The notes: generated by a model from the letters alone, not told the origin. Shown: positions 7,013 to 14,266, numbered from the stretch's first letter. The stretch: DNA of 37,641 bases from a virus (IMGVR_UViG_3300046004_001076:1-37641), one strand, 5' to 3'. Numbers and translations: made by a program.

Positions 7013-8732
7013 TTGGTCTTGCTATTTTATTTAAAGGTTTATCTAATTCTGTTTTTATGTGCGGTGCTGGCTCATGCAATAGCCTGTATGTTGCGGTGGT
7101 TCTATCGTGCAAAAATTGCACCGTGCCTTGTTTACCTAAAACTCCTTCAAATTTGATTTTCCAAATCATTACATCAATAATCTCTGTATCAAAATTTCGA
7201 TAAATGGTTATACCCATATCCGCTTTATTGTAAAAGTGAGCACTACCCGAAACGTTGTAACCCGTCGGCACTTTGTACGTACCGTTGTCATTCTTTTGCA
7301 TCTTCGTAGGGTGCGCTACTAACAAGGTAGCACAATCAAACCGCTTACTGAATAATTTTAATTTGGTAAGGGCTTTGCTAGTATATTGACCTTCATCCAT
7401 GCCTTTTGGTATTTGGTGGTCAATAGTGTTCCACGGGTCAAGCACTAAAGCATTTACGCCTTTTTGGGCTACTAGTTGTTTGCTAATATCCAAAATGTTA
7501 TCCAATCCAAAATCTTCATTATCGGGCATGATGTAAAAAATACGCTCATTTAACCACCCTAACGCATCTATCATTTCCTGTTCAGTCATTCTGTCGTGTC
7601 CTGTCATCGGGCGCAGCAAAAGCATTCTTAACAATCTATGCAAGTGCATTTGGGGTTCATGCTCGGGTGAATATACGGCAAACTTCCAATTTTCGTTTTG
7701 CATTAGCTTGACTATTATTTGGTCAAGCCATGTTGATTTTCCATGTGAGGGTATGCCCGTAACTATGTACAATAGTCGGGGCATCCAACGAATATGACTA
7801 TCAAGTTCAGAATACCCTACCCCTATGCCATTTTCAAAACCGTTGTGGTAAATATTGCGCATTTCTTCAACAAAGGTATCAACCGTTTGCGCACCCTCAA
7901 TAGGATAGGGCTTTGCGTTGATTATAGCCGCCTGTAAGTACTCAATACCGTCAACCCTACCCAACGTACATAAAACCTCGTTAGCGTCTTTATATTGCCC
8001 TAAATTGATTATACGGCATTTTTCCCTACCTACCCTGCGGCTAAGTTCAGATTGCAAATGTTGCCCAACGGGGTCGTTATCAAGTGATAAATAAATTTCC
8101 TTAACTCCTAACAAAACATCAATATCGTTATCAATGTACTCAAATTTGGTGTCCGAGTAATTAGCCCCTAGCGGTAGTGCTCCATCGGGAACGGATATGC
8201 CATAATTAAACCCTGCTTCTTCCCATGTAAGGGCATCAAATTCTCCTTCGCAAATTATAGCCGTGTCCTTTACATCGTCAATCTTGTAAAAATGTTTTGA
8301 TGCGCCCTTGACTTGGGTAAAATGTTTTTTGGGGCTGCGAAACTTGGTATTAACGTGTTCTTTGTTTTTGAAGTAGTTAAACCAAATGCAATTCATTTCC
8401 TTATTTTCCGCTGGTATGTACCGTGCGCCCTCTGTTATCCTGTTTCGCTTTATGGTAGTGGTGCTTATGTGGCGGCTCTGAAAGTAACTAAACATCTTTT
8501 CCGATAAGTCGGTAGTGTTTAGCTTGGGCATATCCACTATAACAATCTCTTTGGGCTTGTATTCTATTTTTGAGCCTTTTGCGCCACAATGATGGCAGTT
8601 GTATAAACCCCTGTCAATATCTACGCTTAAGCATAAATCTCGCTTGTTCTTTCGTGTAGGGCTACATTCGGGGCAAACAAACTTGTGCGTGCCGTGCGTT
8701 TTATTTTTTAGGTCAATATCGTTCCACTTCAT
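6966..8732 (-). CDS. bifunctional DNA primase-helicase (T7 gp4 / Twinkle-like)
   Basis: Replicative helicase with primase modules, 588 residues. The N-terminal zinc ribbon has C20-x2-C23 and C46-x2-C49. The TOPRIM domain has CEGEFDAL (161-168, E164) and the DxD in SLDND (218-220). The DnaB/RecA-like helicase has Walker A GIPSHGKST (326-334), Walker B LVLDPWN (429-435) and a later VAHPTKM segment. It is thus expected to unwind DNA 5'-3' and make primers at the phage fork. The end DDIGSDIPF is acidic and SSB-like. It overlaps the DUF1376 protein in ATGA, and SSB and ERF lie in the same early region. Confidence 0.93.
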   Translation of the reverse strand: MKWNDIDLKNKTHGTHKFVCPECSPTRKNKRDLCLSVDIDRGLYNCHHCGAKGSKIEYKPKEIVIVDMPKLNTTDLSEKMFSYFQSRHISTTTIKRNRITEGARYIPAENKEMNCIWFNYFKNKEHVNTKFRSPKKHFTQVKGASKHFYKIDDVKDTAIICEGEFDALTWEEAGFNYGISVPDGALPLGANYSDTKFEYIDNDIDVLLGVKEIYLSLDNDPVGQHLQSELSRRVGREKCRIINLGQYKDANEVLCTLGRVDGIEYLQAAIINAKPYPIEGAQTVDTFVEEMRNIYHNGFENGIGVGYSELDSHIRWMPRLLYIVTGIPSHGKSTWLDQIIVKLMQNENWKFAVYSPEHEPQMHLHRLLRMLLLRPMTGHDRMTEQEMIDALGWLNERIFYIMPDNEDFGLDNILDISKQLVAQKGVNALVLDPWNTIDHQIPKGMDEGQYTSKALTKLKLFSKRFDCATLLVAHPTKMQKNDNGTYKVPTGYNVSGSAHFYNKADMGITIYRNFDTEIIDVMIWKIKFEGVLGKQGTVQFLHDRTTATYRLLHEPAPHIKTELDKPLNKIARPNEEDFTDDIGSDIPF

Positions 8733-9532
8733 CCTAGTCTATTTGCGGGTATGCCAAAGTGAGTAATGGTTTCTTTTTCGTCTTTTGCCTTTTGGGCTTC
8801 TGAATTATGCGCCCGTTTTGCCCAATCCAATACCGTAAGATATACCGATACATTTTTTTTATCAATGCCCTTCCAGTTGTGCATTTTTATCAATAGTGCC
8901 GCAAGTTCAGTACCGTGCATTTTTGCCGTTAGCTTTTGGTATTGATAAACGGTTATTTGCTCTTGTATTTTTAAGATATTAGGGGCGTTTGTTTTAAGCC
9001 ATTCATTCAATTTTAAATACCGTGCCCAAACATCGGGTTCAATATCTTCAGGCATAACCAAATTATTCTTTTTAGAAACTTTAGTTTCTTTTTCCTTTAT
9101 GGAATTAGAAGATTGAAGATTGGAAACTGAAGGGCTTTCTTTGGCTTCGGTTTGGGTTTCGCCAAAATAACCCAAGCCTTTATTTTGGCTTTCAGTTGGG
9201 TTTTGTTTGGGTCTACCACCCCTTTTACCGTTATCCGATTGCTTTTCCCTAAATGCCTTTTGTTTGCTTCGTTCTTGCTCTAGTCGCTCGTGGTATAATT
9301 GCCCGTCAATAACCTCAAACATGGGTATAATTGCTTCAGCTATTTCAATAGTGCAACCTTTACCAATAAGCCTAATTAACTTGTTTGGGTCTGCTGGTAT
9401 TGAGCCATGCAACCAACAATAGTCTAAAGCCCTACGGTATGCGCCCTCCTCTTCTAAAGTTAACATTGATAGCCTAATACTACTTAAAGCGTCTTTAGGA
9501 TACCATTGAAATGCTGGTGAAACTTCTGCCAT
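8729..9532 (-). CDS. DUF1376 (YdaU-like) replication protein
   Basis: Protein of 267 residues. Residues 5-95 match the DUF1376 pattern: PAFQWYPKDAL.SIRLSMLTLEEEGAYRRALDYCW followed by IPADPNKLIRLIGKG. A polar linker (NGKRGGRPKQNPTESQ to KETKVSKKNN) joins a helical C-terminal domain with a conserved VYLTVLDWAKRAHN. Such proteins sit beside replicative helicases and primases in phages and are thought to start replication or load helicase. That fits the ATGA coupling to the primase-helicase here. The family fold is related to winged-helix initiators; no enzyme motif is seen. A hairpin lies just before its start. Confidence 0.85.
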   Translation of the reverse strand: MAEVSPAFQWYPKDALSSIRLSMLTLEEEGAYRRALDYCWLHGSIPADPNKLIRLIGKGCTIEIAEAIIPMFEVIDGQLYHERLEQERSKQKAFREKQSDNGKRGGRPKQNPTESQNKGLGYFGETQTEAKESPSVSNLQSSNSIKEKETKVSKKNNLVMPEDIEPDVWARYLKLNEWLKTNAPNILKIQEQITVYQYQKLTAKMHGTELAALLIKMHNWKGIDKKNVSVYLTVLDWAKRAHNSEAQKAKDEKETITHFGIPANRLG

Positions 9533-9533
9533 A

Positions 9534-9590
9534 AAATAAAAATACCCTTGCGCTTTCGGATACTGCCATATCCTACGGCTACAAGGGTAT
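9534..9590 (-). terminator. hairpin with T-rich tail just before the DUF1376 gene
   Basis: On the minus strand ATACCCTTG (9582-9590) pairs perfectly with CAAGGGTAT (9542-9550); inside the 31-base loop GGATA/TATCC pairs again. It is followed by TTTTTATTTTAT and then, at 9532, the ATG of the replication gene. The layout fits a Rho-independent terminator, and since it lies inside the leader it could act as an attenuator of the replication genes. Confidence 0.55.
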
Positions 9591-9668
9591 ATAAAAATGT
9601 CTTAGATACTTCGGTTGCGTTTTGGCAGTCGTCAACCTTAGTTTATTATCTTGGCACTAAATTACAAA

Positions 9669-9881
9669 TTAATCTTCAATATTCCTAATTTCTAGGTTTT
9701 CAAATTTTTGAATAGCACAAGCCCTATCCAGTTCATATTTAAATAGGTTGTTTGCCTGTTTAAGCAAGTTTGCCTGTGCCTTTGCTTCATCAACATCAAT
9801 CGCTTTTGATTTTAGCAACATCATTGTGTCAAACGTGTGGCGCAATAATTCTTTCGTTGTTACGTCTTTTGTGCTTTTCAT
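9669..9881 (-). CDS. hypothetical helical protein, 70 aa
   Basis: Starts MKSTKDVTTKELLRHTFDTMMLLKS and is helical throughout, with DVDEAKAQANLLKQANNLFKYELDRA. It matches a small protein I recall from many phages and prophages of this phylum, without known function. Its ATG shares ATGA with the upstream gene. Helical, hydrophobic faces suggest it forms oligomers. The 136 bases after it hold the hairpin before the replication gene. Confidence 0.7.
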   Translation of the reverse strand: MKSTKDVTTKELLRHTFDTMMLLKSKAIDVDEAKAQANLLKQANNLFKYELDRACAIQKFENLEIRNIED

Positions 9882-10471
9882 TTTGTTAATTGGTTTATTT
9901 CGTTAATAAAATCATCTATACTCGTTACTATTACTGAATCGTTTAATTTTGGCGGTAAATTAGCTTCTGCTAAATCTTGTATTTCCTCAATAAGATAATG
10001 CGGTAATTCATTTTGTCGAACGTATCTAATTGCTTTTGTCATGCTATCCAATAATTTTTCACGAGAAAAAATATAGTCTATAAACTTATACTTTGTTGAT
10101 ATAGACATATCGCCATGAAAATTATTATGGTATAAAAAATGATGTTCGTAAACGTATTCTTTATGCATCATACCTTTAAACCATTCTTTATTCAACTCTT
10201 TAATTTTAACTGCATTTTCGGTAAATACTGCCGCTATATTAGAATTTTTTATTGCTGCCCTTATTAGTTGTAATCTCCATTCAATTTCAGATGGTGCATT
10301 TAAACACTGATTATAAGTTACAAGAAAAAATTTGCCCTTAATTAAAGTAGGGAAATGTACTTTGCAACAAAAATGTCCATCACATAAATATTCTGAATGC
10401 TCCTGTAATACAAAATGCTTTATATCTTGATCTTCCATTTCTAAAAGTTTATAAGGGGTAATAATTTTCAC
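9878..10471 (-). CDS. hypothetical protein, 197 aa
   Basis: Unrecognised protein starting MKIITPYKLLEMEDQDIKHF. It has a cluster of cysteine and histidine (YLCDGHFCCKVHF, residues 28-40), a histidine-rich middle (YEHHFLYHNNFHGD) and an acidic helical end. The Cys/His cluster could bind a metal but fits no family I know. Base composition is more A/T-rich than in neighbouring genes, which may mean recent gain. It overlaps its upstream neighbour by 23 bases and couples by ATGA downstream. Confidence 0.65.
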   Translation of the reverse strand: MKIITPYKLLEMEDQDIKHFVLQEHSEYLCDGHFCCKVHFPTLIKGKFFLVTYNQCLNAPSEIEWRLQLIRAAIKNSNIAAVFTENAVKIKELNKEWFKGMMHKEYVYEHHFLYHNNFHGDMSISTKYKFIDYIFSREKLLDSMTKAIRYVRQNELPHYLIEEIQDLAEANLPPKLNDSVIVTSIDDFINEINQLTK

Positions 10472-10766
10472 CGCTACACAACCACCGAAAAAAGCTAGGG
10501 TTATGCTCTAATGTTTCAACTGCTTTGTGATACTCTGAATGCTTATCGGGAAATGGTGGTAACACTTTTAAAGCCGCCACGTTGTTGTAATAGTGCACGG
10601 GTCTTAGTGATTGTTTACCGCTGCAAGTCTTACAGCAATAGCTTCTAATTTGCCCGTTTTTGTTAAACGTATAAAGGTGGCGTTTTTTATCAATCTCGCA
10701 ATATTTGCACCGTATTAATTCGGGGTATGCCTGTATCTTATACGTTCTTTTCGTTGTGGCGTTCAT
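10449..10766 (-). CDS. zinc-ribbon protein A
   Basis: I choose the ATG at 10766; the frame is open to an ATG at 10799, which would overlap the upstream gene by 62 bases. From 10766 the cysteines are C20-x2-C23 and C45-x2-C48, with the spacing segment FNKNGQIRSYCCKTC. The upstream gene has the same cysteines at nearly the same residue numbers and the same NGxIRSYxCKxC, so the two are related by duplication. Zinc ribbons of this kind bind nucleic acid or proteins; the second half (VHYYNNVAALKVLPPFPDKHSEY) is unrecognised. Confidence 0.7.
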   Translation of the reverse strand: MNATTKRTYKIQAYPELIRCKYCEIDKKRHLYTFNKNGQIRSYCCKTCSGKQSLRPVHYYNNVAALKVLPPFPDKHSEYHKAVETLEHNPSFFRWLCSGENYYPL

Positions 10767-11100
10767 TTTTGTACACTCTCCTATTTTCGATTTGTTCAAT
10801 TAGTGCCGCCCGTTGTTCTTTAGTCGGGTTCATGGGGTGTCCTTTTGGAAACGTGCGAGTTTTTACCACTTCCAATAAAGTCTGTTTCCTTTCGGGTTTG
10901 GGTTCTTTTGCCTTTGCCCTGCTTTCATACAATCGTGCCTTAGTGTATTGGTAATAACACCCTTTACAAACGTAGCTACGTATCCTGCCGTTACTGTTGT
11001 AGTAAAAGTTATCGGGGTTTTTAACAAACGGCAATTTACATTTATTGCACAGGCACGTTTCGCCCTCCGGTATGTCTTGTTGTCCTAATTGTCTAGCCAT
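10738..11100 (-). CDS. zinc-ribbon protein B
   Basis: Protein of 120 residues with C18-x2-C21 and C45-x2-C48 and the segment YNSNGRIRSYVCKGC between them, very similar to the next gene. The C-terminal part is highly basic (KAKEPKPERKQTLLEVV; ENRRVYKNERHNEKN), fitting nucleic-acid binding. It overlaps the HNH gene by 8 bases, so these small DNA-binding genes form one unit. Function beyond zinc and likely nucleic-acid binding is not known. Confidence 0.75.
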   Translation of the reverse strand: MARQLGQQDIPEGETCLCNKCKLPFVKNPDNFYYNSNGRIRSYVCKGCYYQYTKARLYESRAKAKEPKPERKQTLLEVVKTRTFPKGHPMNPTKEQRAALIEQIENRRVYKNERHNEKNV

Positions 11101-11425
11101 GTAATCTTTTTTTACTAAAGCCCATTTTTAGGGCTTCTGTTGGGTTATCTTCAATAAACCTATGGCATACACCACACACGGCTAAAAGGTTATTAGGGTC
11201 TATTAGTAAAGCCCCTAGCTTGCCTGTGATGTGATGACACTGGTCGGCAACAATTAAACACCCTGTTAAATTAGCTTCGCAATATAAATGCTCCGCTAAA
11301 AACTGTTTACGCACTTTTGAATATTCGGTTAGTGCTTTAGCTTGCTTCGTGCTGACGGGTTTAATCTTTGTCTTGGGTTTCTTTGCCCGTGGTTCGGGTT
11401 TCGGTTGTGGTTTAAACTCTCTCAC
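11093..11425 (-). CDS. HNH endonuclease
   Basis: Small HNH-type nuclease of 110 residues. A basic, proline-rich N-terminus (KPQPKPEPRAKKPKTKIK) leads to zinc cysteines C49 and C56, the HH of DQCHHITG (64-65), an N in DPNNLLAVC, and C84-x2-C87-H88. This is the HNH order with a zinc knuckle. The start codon is GTG at 11425, out of frame with the ATG at 11427 that ends the small membrane peptide. In phages such enzymes cut or nick DNA in replication, recombination or packaging; this one sits among recombination genes rather than beside terminase. Confidence 0.85.
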   Translation of the reverse strand: MREFKPQPKPEPRAKKPKTKIKPVSTKQAKALTEYSKVRKQFLAEHLYCEANLTGCLIVADQCHHITGKLGALLIDPNNLLAVCGVCHRFIEDNPTEALKMGFSKKRLHG

Positions 11426-11511
11426 ATTAATACCTCGTTAATACCGTTGGCGGCATCAATAACTAACCACAGTATAACTATGGCTAGTATTATCTTAATT
11501 ATTCTTTTCAT
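11422..11511 (-). CDS. single-pass membrane peptide, 29 aa
   Basis: Starts with a basic MKRIIK, then a hydrophobic segment IILAIVILWLVI and a short polar end NGINEVLM. It is one membrane helix with positive residues at the inner side. The start is in an ATGA overlap with the 62-residue gene upstream and its stop overlaps the GTG start of the HNH gene, so it exactly fills the gap. Small phage membrane peptides can act in lysis or exclusion; no role is shown here. Confidence 0.55.
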   Translation of the reverse strand: MKRIIKIILAIVILWLVIDAANGINEVLM

Positions 11512-11696
11512 TGCTGGCTAGGTTTTGAGAAAATCATTAAACAGTCGCCAGTAATTACGTAGTGTAGCGTACAAGCTGGCATCTTGTGTAATTCATTTAG
11601 CATTTCCTCATTGGTTTTTTGAACGTGGTTAATTGAGCCAAAATAATCATTGTCCCAAATCATTTCCCAAAGTTCTTGTACGGTTGCAGTTTTCAT
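11508..11696 (-). CDS. hypothetical protein, 62 aa
   Basis: Unrecognised; starts MKTATVQELWEMIWDNDYFG and ends IFSKPSQQ, with an acidic, aromatic N-terminal helix. It is the first gene behind the promoter at 11727-11761, whose leader (TTAACCACTAAA...CAAGACA before ATG) is nearly the same as that of the 95-residue gene at 17132-17419, so the two are probably expressed at the same time. Confidence 0.65.
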   Translation of the reverse strand: MKTATVQELWEMIWDNDYFGSINHVQKTNEEMLNELHKMPACTLHYVITGDCLMIFSKPSQQ

Positions 11697-11726
11697 TGTC
11701 TTGTGCTTTAGTGGTTAAGTATAAAA

Positions 11727-11761
11727 CAAAGATAGTCTTATTATTTGAATTATTACACAAA
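11727..11761 (-). promoter_or_regulatory. Bacteroidota-type promoter before the 62-aa gene
   Basis: Minus strand TTTG (11758-11761), a 23-base spacer and TATCTTTG (11727-11734). The spacer is slightly long. A 19-base sequence spanning it also lies in the promoter region at 13857-13875, so it may carry an operator. The leader to the ATG is about 30 bases. Confidence 0.6.
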
Positions 11762-11775
11762 CCATAAAAATAGTT
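11740..11775 (-). repeat. copy 1 of a 36-bp promoter-associated repeat
   Basis: Forward strand: 19 bases ATTATTTGAATTATTACAC, six variable bases, then TAAAAATAGTT. The second copy at 13857-13892 matches in 33 of 36 positions. Both copies cover the spacer and upstream part of a promoter, so they are likely binding sites for one regulator or an UP-like element. Confidence 0.65.
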
Positions 11776-11779
11776 GAAA

Positions 11780-12094
11780 TTATTTTTTGCAGCTACTCAA
11801 TAAGTCTATGTCAGTATAAAATTGCGCCTTATTAATTACCGTGTAGCGTAGTACCTTCCAGCCTACTATTTGCGCTTGGTTGTATTTCTCGCAATCGTTA
11901 GTAAAACCCGTAACGCTTGTATGTCTACTTTTTGCACTCATTATGCCATCGTACTCTATTAACGCCCGTAAGCTGGGTATTGCTATATCTGCTCTCCATT
12001 TTCGTGTATTGTGGAACTTGTATTCCAATTCGTAGGCTATGCCTTTAGATTGCAGATATAGACAATAAATAGCTATTTGTGGGCTTTGTTTCAC
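11780..12094 (-). CDS. PD-(D/E)XK-like endonuclease (Vsr / DUF559-like)
   Basis: Small nuclease of 104 residues. Residues 28-52 read HNTRKWRADIAIPSLRALIEYDG: the acidic residue D36 and the E47-x-D49 strand form a PD-(D/E)XK-like site, followed by RHTSVTGFTNDCEKYNQAQIVGWKVLRYT. This pattern is shared by phage resolvase or mismatch-nick-like enzymes and by some homing proteins. It may resolve recombination intermediates, because ERF and SSB genes are nearby. Substrate is not shown. Its start is in an ATGA overlap with the gene upstream. The lysine normally following the E is replaced by aspartate. Confidence 0.7.
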   Translation of the reverse strand: MKQSPQIAIYCLYLQSKGIAYELEYKFHNTRKWRADIAIPSLRALIEYDGIMSAKSRHTSVTGFTNDCEKYNQAQIVGWKVLRYTVINKAQFYTDIDLLSSCKK

Positions 12095-12369
12095 GCACTC
12101 AATTTACTTGCTCGTTTTTCAAAAAAGCCTTTGTGCTGTGGGTTTCTATCTTCAAACACCCTTGCAAATAATGGCGTAATGTTGTTGTTAATCTTGAATT
12201 CTTTGCCCTCACTTACTGAAGTGTGGTAGCGGATAGCTTCGATAATCGCTTTAGAACCGTAATGCTTTACGCCTTTGTTGATTAATGCTAGTGCCATTTG
12301 TTCAAAGGTTTTGTACACTTCGGGGTGCGCTTCGTTGTATTCTTGAAACGCTTGGTTAACTGTTTTCAT
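12091..12369 (-). CDS. conserved phage hypothetical protein, 92 aa
   Basis: Helical protein with GVKHYGSKAIIEAIRYHTSVSEG and FKINNNITPLFARVFED...HKGFFEKR. I recall this pattern from unrelated phages and prophages, near replication and recombination genes, with no known role. It ends in ATGA with the nuclease gene. Leader is A-rich (AACCACTAAAACCGTAACC), as with several other genes here. Confidence 0.75.
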   Translation of the reverse strand: MKTVNQAFQEYNEAHPEVYKTFEQMALALINKGVKHYGSKAIIEAIRYHTSVSEGKEFKINNNITPLFARVFEDRNPQHKGFFEKRASKLSA

Positions 12370-12386
12370 GGTTACGGTTTTAGTGG

Positions 12387-12893
12387 TTAGATTATCCCAA
12401 CAAACGTAATGTCAAGTGTGTCGCTGTGCCATACATTTGTTGGAAATCTAGCACTTTCACAATTCCATTTGTAAGCAGTTTTGGCAATTACAGGGTTGGA
12501 ACTTACGGTATAATCGAATATTCTAAATTCACCGTATTTTTTTGTTATAAACCCAAGTTCCAACGCCCTATTAAATGCTGCTTGCCTAACGCCCTTCACT
12601 TTATTGGGGGTATCGTTAACAAATATAATTCTGAACAGTTGCTCGCACTCTGTCATTACCTTCGGTTCCAACACCAACGGCTTTTTGTACTCGAACGACC
12701 TACGTTTGCCGCGAAGCGTTTCATCAAAATTAGATGTGCCAGCCTTGACAATAGCTTCATCAAGGTCTTTAGATAGGTTCTTATGGTAGGTGCATGTTAC
12801 CTTATTATACCAAGCACCTAACGCTACATCTACCCGTTCAGATGTTACATCCCAAAGAGTGTAAAATGTTCCTGCAAATCCGATAGTCAACAT
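12387..12893 (-). CDS. hypothetical protein, 168 aa
   Basis: Unrecognised. Starts MLTIGFAGTFYTLWDVTSER, a beta-rich N-terminus, followed by charged helices and DTPNKVKGVRQAAFNRALELGF, ending in beta structure. Promoter TATCTTTG lies 30 bases upstream. No catalytic motif. The N-terminal segment GFAGTFYTLWDV is hydrophobic but too short for a clear signal peptide. It sits at the start of the transcript that continues through the nuclease and zinc-ribbon genes. Confidence 0.65.
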   Translation of the reverse strand: MLTIGFAGTFYTLWDVTSERVDVALGAWYNKVTCTYHKNLSKDLDEAIVKAGTSNFDETLRGKRRSFEYKKPLVLEPKVMTECEQLFRIIFVNDTPNKVKGVRQAAFNRALELGFITKKYGEFRIFDYTVSSNPVIAKTAYKWNCESARFPTNVWHSDTLDITFVGII

Positions 12894-12922
12894 TGGTTAA
12901 TTGTTTAGTGGTTAACGATACT

Positions 12923-12953
12923 CAAAGATACACCTTTTTATTTATTGTGCAAA
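12923..12953 (-). promoter_or_regulatory. Bacteroidota-type promoter before the 168-aa gene
   Basis: Minus strand TTTG (12950-12953), a 19-base spacer, TATCTTTG (12923-12930): a full consensus match. It precedes the gene at 12893 with a leader of about 30 bases holding AACCACTAAA. Confidence 0.7.
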
Positions 12954-12965
12954 TTATTACGTAAA

Positions 12966-13145
12966 TTATTTTACCTTTTGTCTAAATTCAGTCCATAGCA
13001 TATCTATTCTTTGATATTCTGCAACAAGTGATGGTTTTAAGTACGGCTCAATAGTGCTTTGCTTAGTTAGCACTTCTGTATACTTTGCATTAAACATGGA
13101 CTCAATTTGTGCGATAAGTTCGGGGCTAAATTTTATAGATGCCAT
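12966..13145 (-). CDS. small hypothetical helical protein, 59 aa
   Basis: Starts MASIKFSPELIAQIESMFN and ends WTEFRQKVK. Mostly helical and charged, including a proline-containing turn (TIEPYLKPSL). The frame fills the gap between the 161-residue gene and the promoter region, with six bases to the upstream stop. Not recognised. Confidence 0.7.
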   Translation of the reverse strand: MASIKFSPELIAQIESMFNAKYTEVLTKQSTIEPYLKPSLVAEYQRIDMLWTEFRQKVK

Positions 13146-13151
13146 TGGTTT

Positions 13152-13637
13152 TTATTTAGTTGAATAATCAATCTCGTTTGGGTCGGGTATCTCTATACTC
13201 CATTCCTGTATAGCATGGCGTTGTATGTGCTCCTTGATAGCGTTAAACTCCGCCTTGTCAATTCCTTTGCTGCTATTGGATAGGCTTATAGGCACTTTTA
13301 AAGTTGTATCTAGTACGGGGTTATACTCCAATCGGTGTATAAAAAGTTCGTTTAATAATGCCCGTACTTCCTCAACCGTGGTGATAATTCCTTTATCTAA
13401 AAAGCCTAGCCTTATCCTATCCACCACCACCCCAAAAAAATACTTTCTTTGGGCGTGGCTAATGTTATTCGTTTCGGGTTCAATGGTTAGGTTATACCGC
13501 CCATCTTTGCAAGTTGCCAGTAGCAAGCTAAACCGTTCTTTGTTTAGGTCTAACTTGCCACTAGCTATGTTACAGGGTATGTTAATTTTCAAACTGTTGC
13601 CCCCTGTTACGCCTGTCGTATTCGTCAATAATCGCAA
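13152..13637 (-). CDS. conserved phage protein, recombination-region type (161 aa)
   Basis: Middle part ISHAQRKYFFGVVVDRIRLGF and TTVEEVRALLNELFIHR match a conserved phage family found next to recombination and replication genes; it resembles NinB-like proteins in layout only. Location between ERF/SSB and the nuclease genes supports a role in DNA recombination. Start is uncertain: the ATG at 13637 overlaps the upstream gene by 56 bases, while a TTG at 13592 would give MKINIPCNIASGKLD and only 11 bases of overlap. Both are possible. Confidence 0.65.
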   Translation of the reverse strand: MRLLTNTTGVTGGNSLKINIPCNIASGKLDLNKERFSLLLATCKDGRYNLTIEPETNNISHAQRKYFFGVVVDRIRLGFLDKGIITTVEEVRALLNELFIHRLEYNPVLDTTLKVPISLSNSSKGIDKAEFNAIKEHIQRHAIQEWSIEIPDPNEIDYSTK

Positions 13638-13815
13638 AGGCTTCGCCTTGTGCTATGCGTTCTGCATCGCTTAACGGTTCGCTACGTTTAATGGGTATGC
13701 CACTACCGCCACGCCTTTCCAAATAATCGGGGTAATGCCGTTGCATTTTAAAGTCGGGGGGATAGTTGCTAATCATTGCCATTTCTTGTTCCATTTCAAA
13801 AAGTGCTTTGCTCAT
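13582..13815 (-). CDS. hypothetical protein, 77 aa
   Basis: Unrecognised. Starts MSKALFEMEQEMAMISNYPP, with methionine-rich N-terminus, a basic middle (QRHYPDYLERRGG) and an acidic helical end. Transcribed from the promoter-like element at 13844-13878. The overlap with its downstream neighbour depends on which start that gene uses. Confidence 0.65.
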   Translation of the reverse strand: MSKALFEMEQEMAMISNYPPDFKMQRHYPDYLERRGGSGIPIKRSEPLSDAERIAQGEAFAIIDEYDRRNRGQQFEN

Positions 13816-13843
13816 GTTGTGGTTATTGTGGTTAATAATAACG

Positions 13844-13878
13844 CTAAGATACTACTATTATTTGAATTATTACACTAA
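13844..13878 (-). promoter_or_regulatory. promoter-like element before the 77-aa gene
   Basis: Minus strand TTAG (13875-13878), 23-base spacer, TATCTTAG (13844-13851): one base off the consensus in each box but laid out exactly like the promoter at 11727-11761, including the shared 19-base spacer sequence. The 156-base gap it lies in holds only a nine-codon ORF (MSKELYERL, 13923-13952). Confidence 0.5.
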
Positions 13879-13892
13879 TCGTAAAAATAGTT
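13857..13892 (-). repeat. copy 2 of the 36-bp promoter-associated repeat
   Basis: Same 19-base sequence as at 11740-11758, six bases that differ at three positions, and the same TAAAAATAGTT. It covers the spacer of the promoter-like element at 13844-13878. Confidence 0.65.
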
Positions 13893-13971
13893 TTAGGCTA
13901 TTTGAAAGTCTTTAAGTGTTCTTTACAAGCGTTCGTAAAGTTCTTTGCTCATGGTTAGTTATAAGCAAAGG

Positions 13972-14169
13972 CTAACTGAACCTTCCTAATTCAGTTAGGC
14001 ATCTTCTACATTCCCTATTGTGTCTATCACTTTCATATTTTATTGGCGGATAATATCCCTCAGCCGTTTCTTCAAATTCACTTCCGCAATTCTTACAATT
14101 AATTACTATACCGTTATGGTTTCCGTATGGCATTAATAATAATTCTTTTTCGTGTTTATTGTATCTCAT
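13972..14169 (-). CDS. small zinc-finger-like protein, 65 aa
   Basis: Starts MRYNKHEKELLLMPYGNHNG. It has CKNC in its middle and CRRC near the end, a CxxC-x(n)-CxxC zinc site, with basic residues between (YESDRHNRE). Short proteins of this kind are usually DNA- or RNA-binding. It overlaps the 36-residue gene upstream by 14 bases. An ATG at residue 13 (MPYGNHNG) is a second start choice. It does not share the NGxIRSY segment of zinc-ribbon proteins A and B. Confidence 0.7.
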   Translation of the reverse strand: MRYNKHEKELLLMPYGNHNGIVINCKNCGSEFEETAEGYYPPIKYESDRHNRECRRCLTELGRFS

Positions 14170-14266
14170 TTAATTCAGCTTGGCGGTTATAAAAGGTTTG
14201 TTCTTGTGAACGGATACTTTCAATTAGCACCCGTTCACGCTCGCTTGTAAATAGTTCTTGGTTCAT
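14156..14266 (-). CDS. small helical protein, 36 aa
   Basis: Starts MNQELFTSERERVLIESIRS and ends AELNEIQ; charged, Q/E/R-rich, likely one long helix. The ATG is in an ATGA overlap with the ERF stop, and the frame covers almost all of the gap to the zinc-finger-like gene. Unrecognised; too short for a family call. Confidence 0.55.
   Translation of the reverse strand: MNQELFTSERERVLIESIRSQEQTFYNRQAELNEIQ

Noticed and set aside
13923-13952. Nine-codon ORF MSKELYERL
   Set aside because: Too short; no conserved context. It might be a leader peptide or a remnant, but this cannot be supported.
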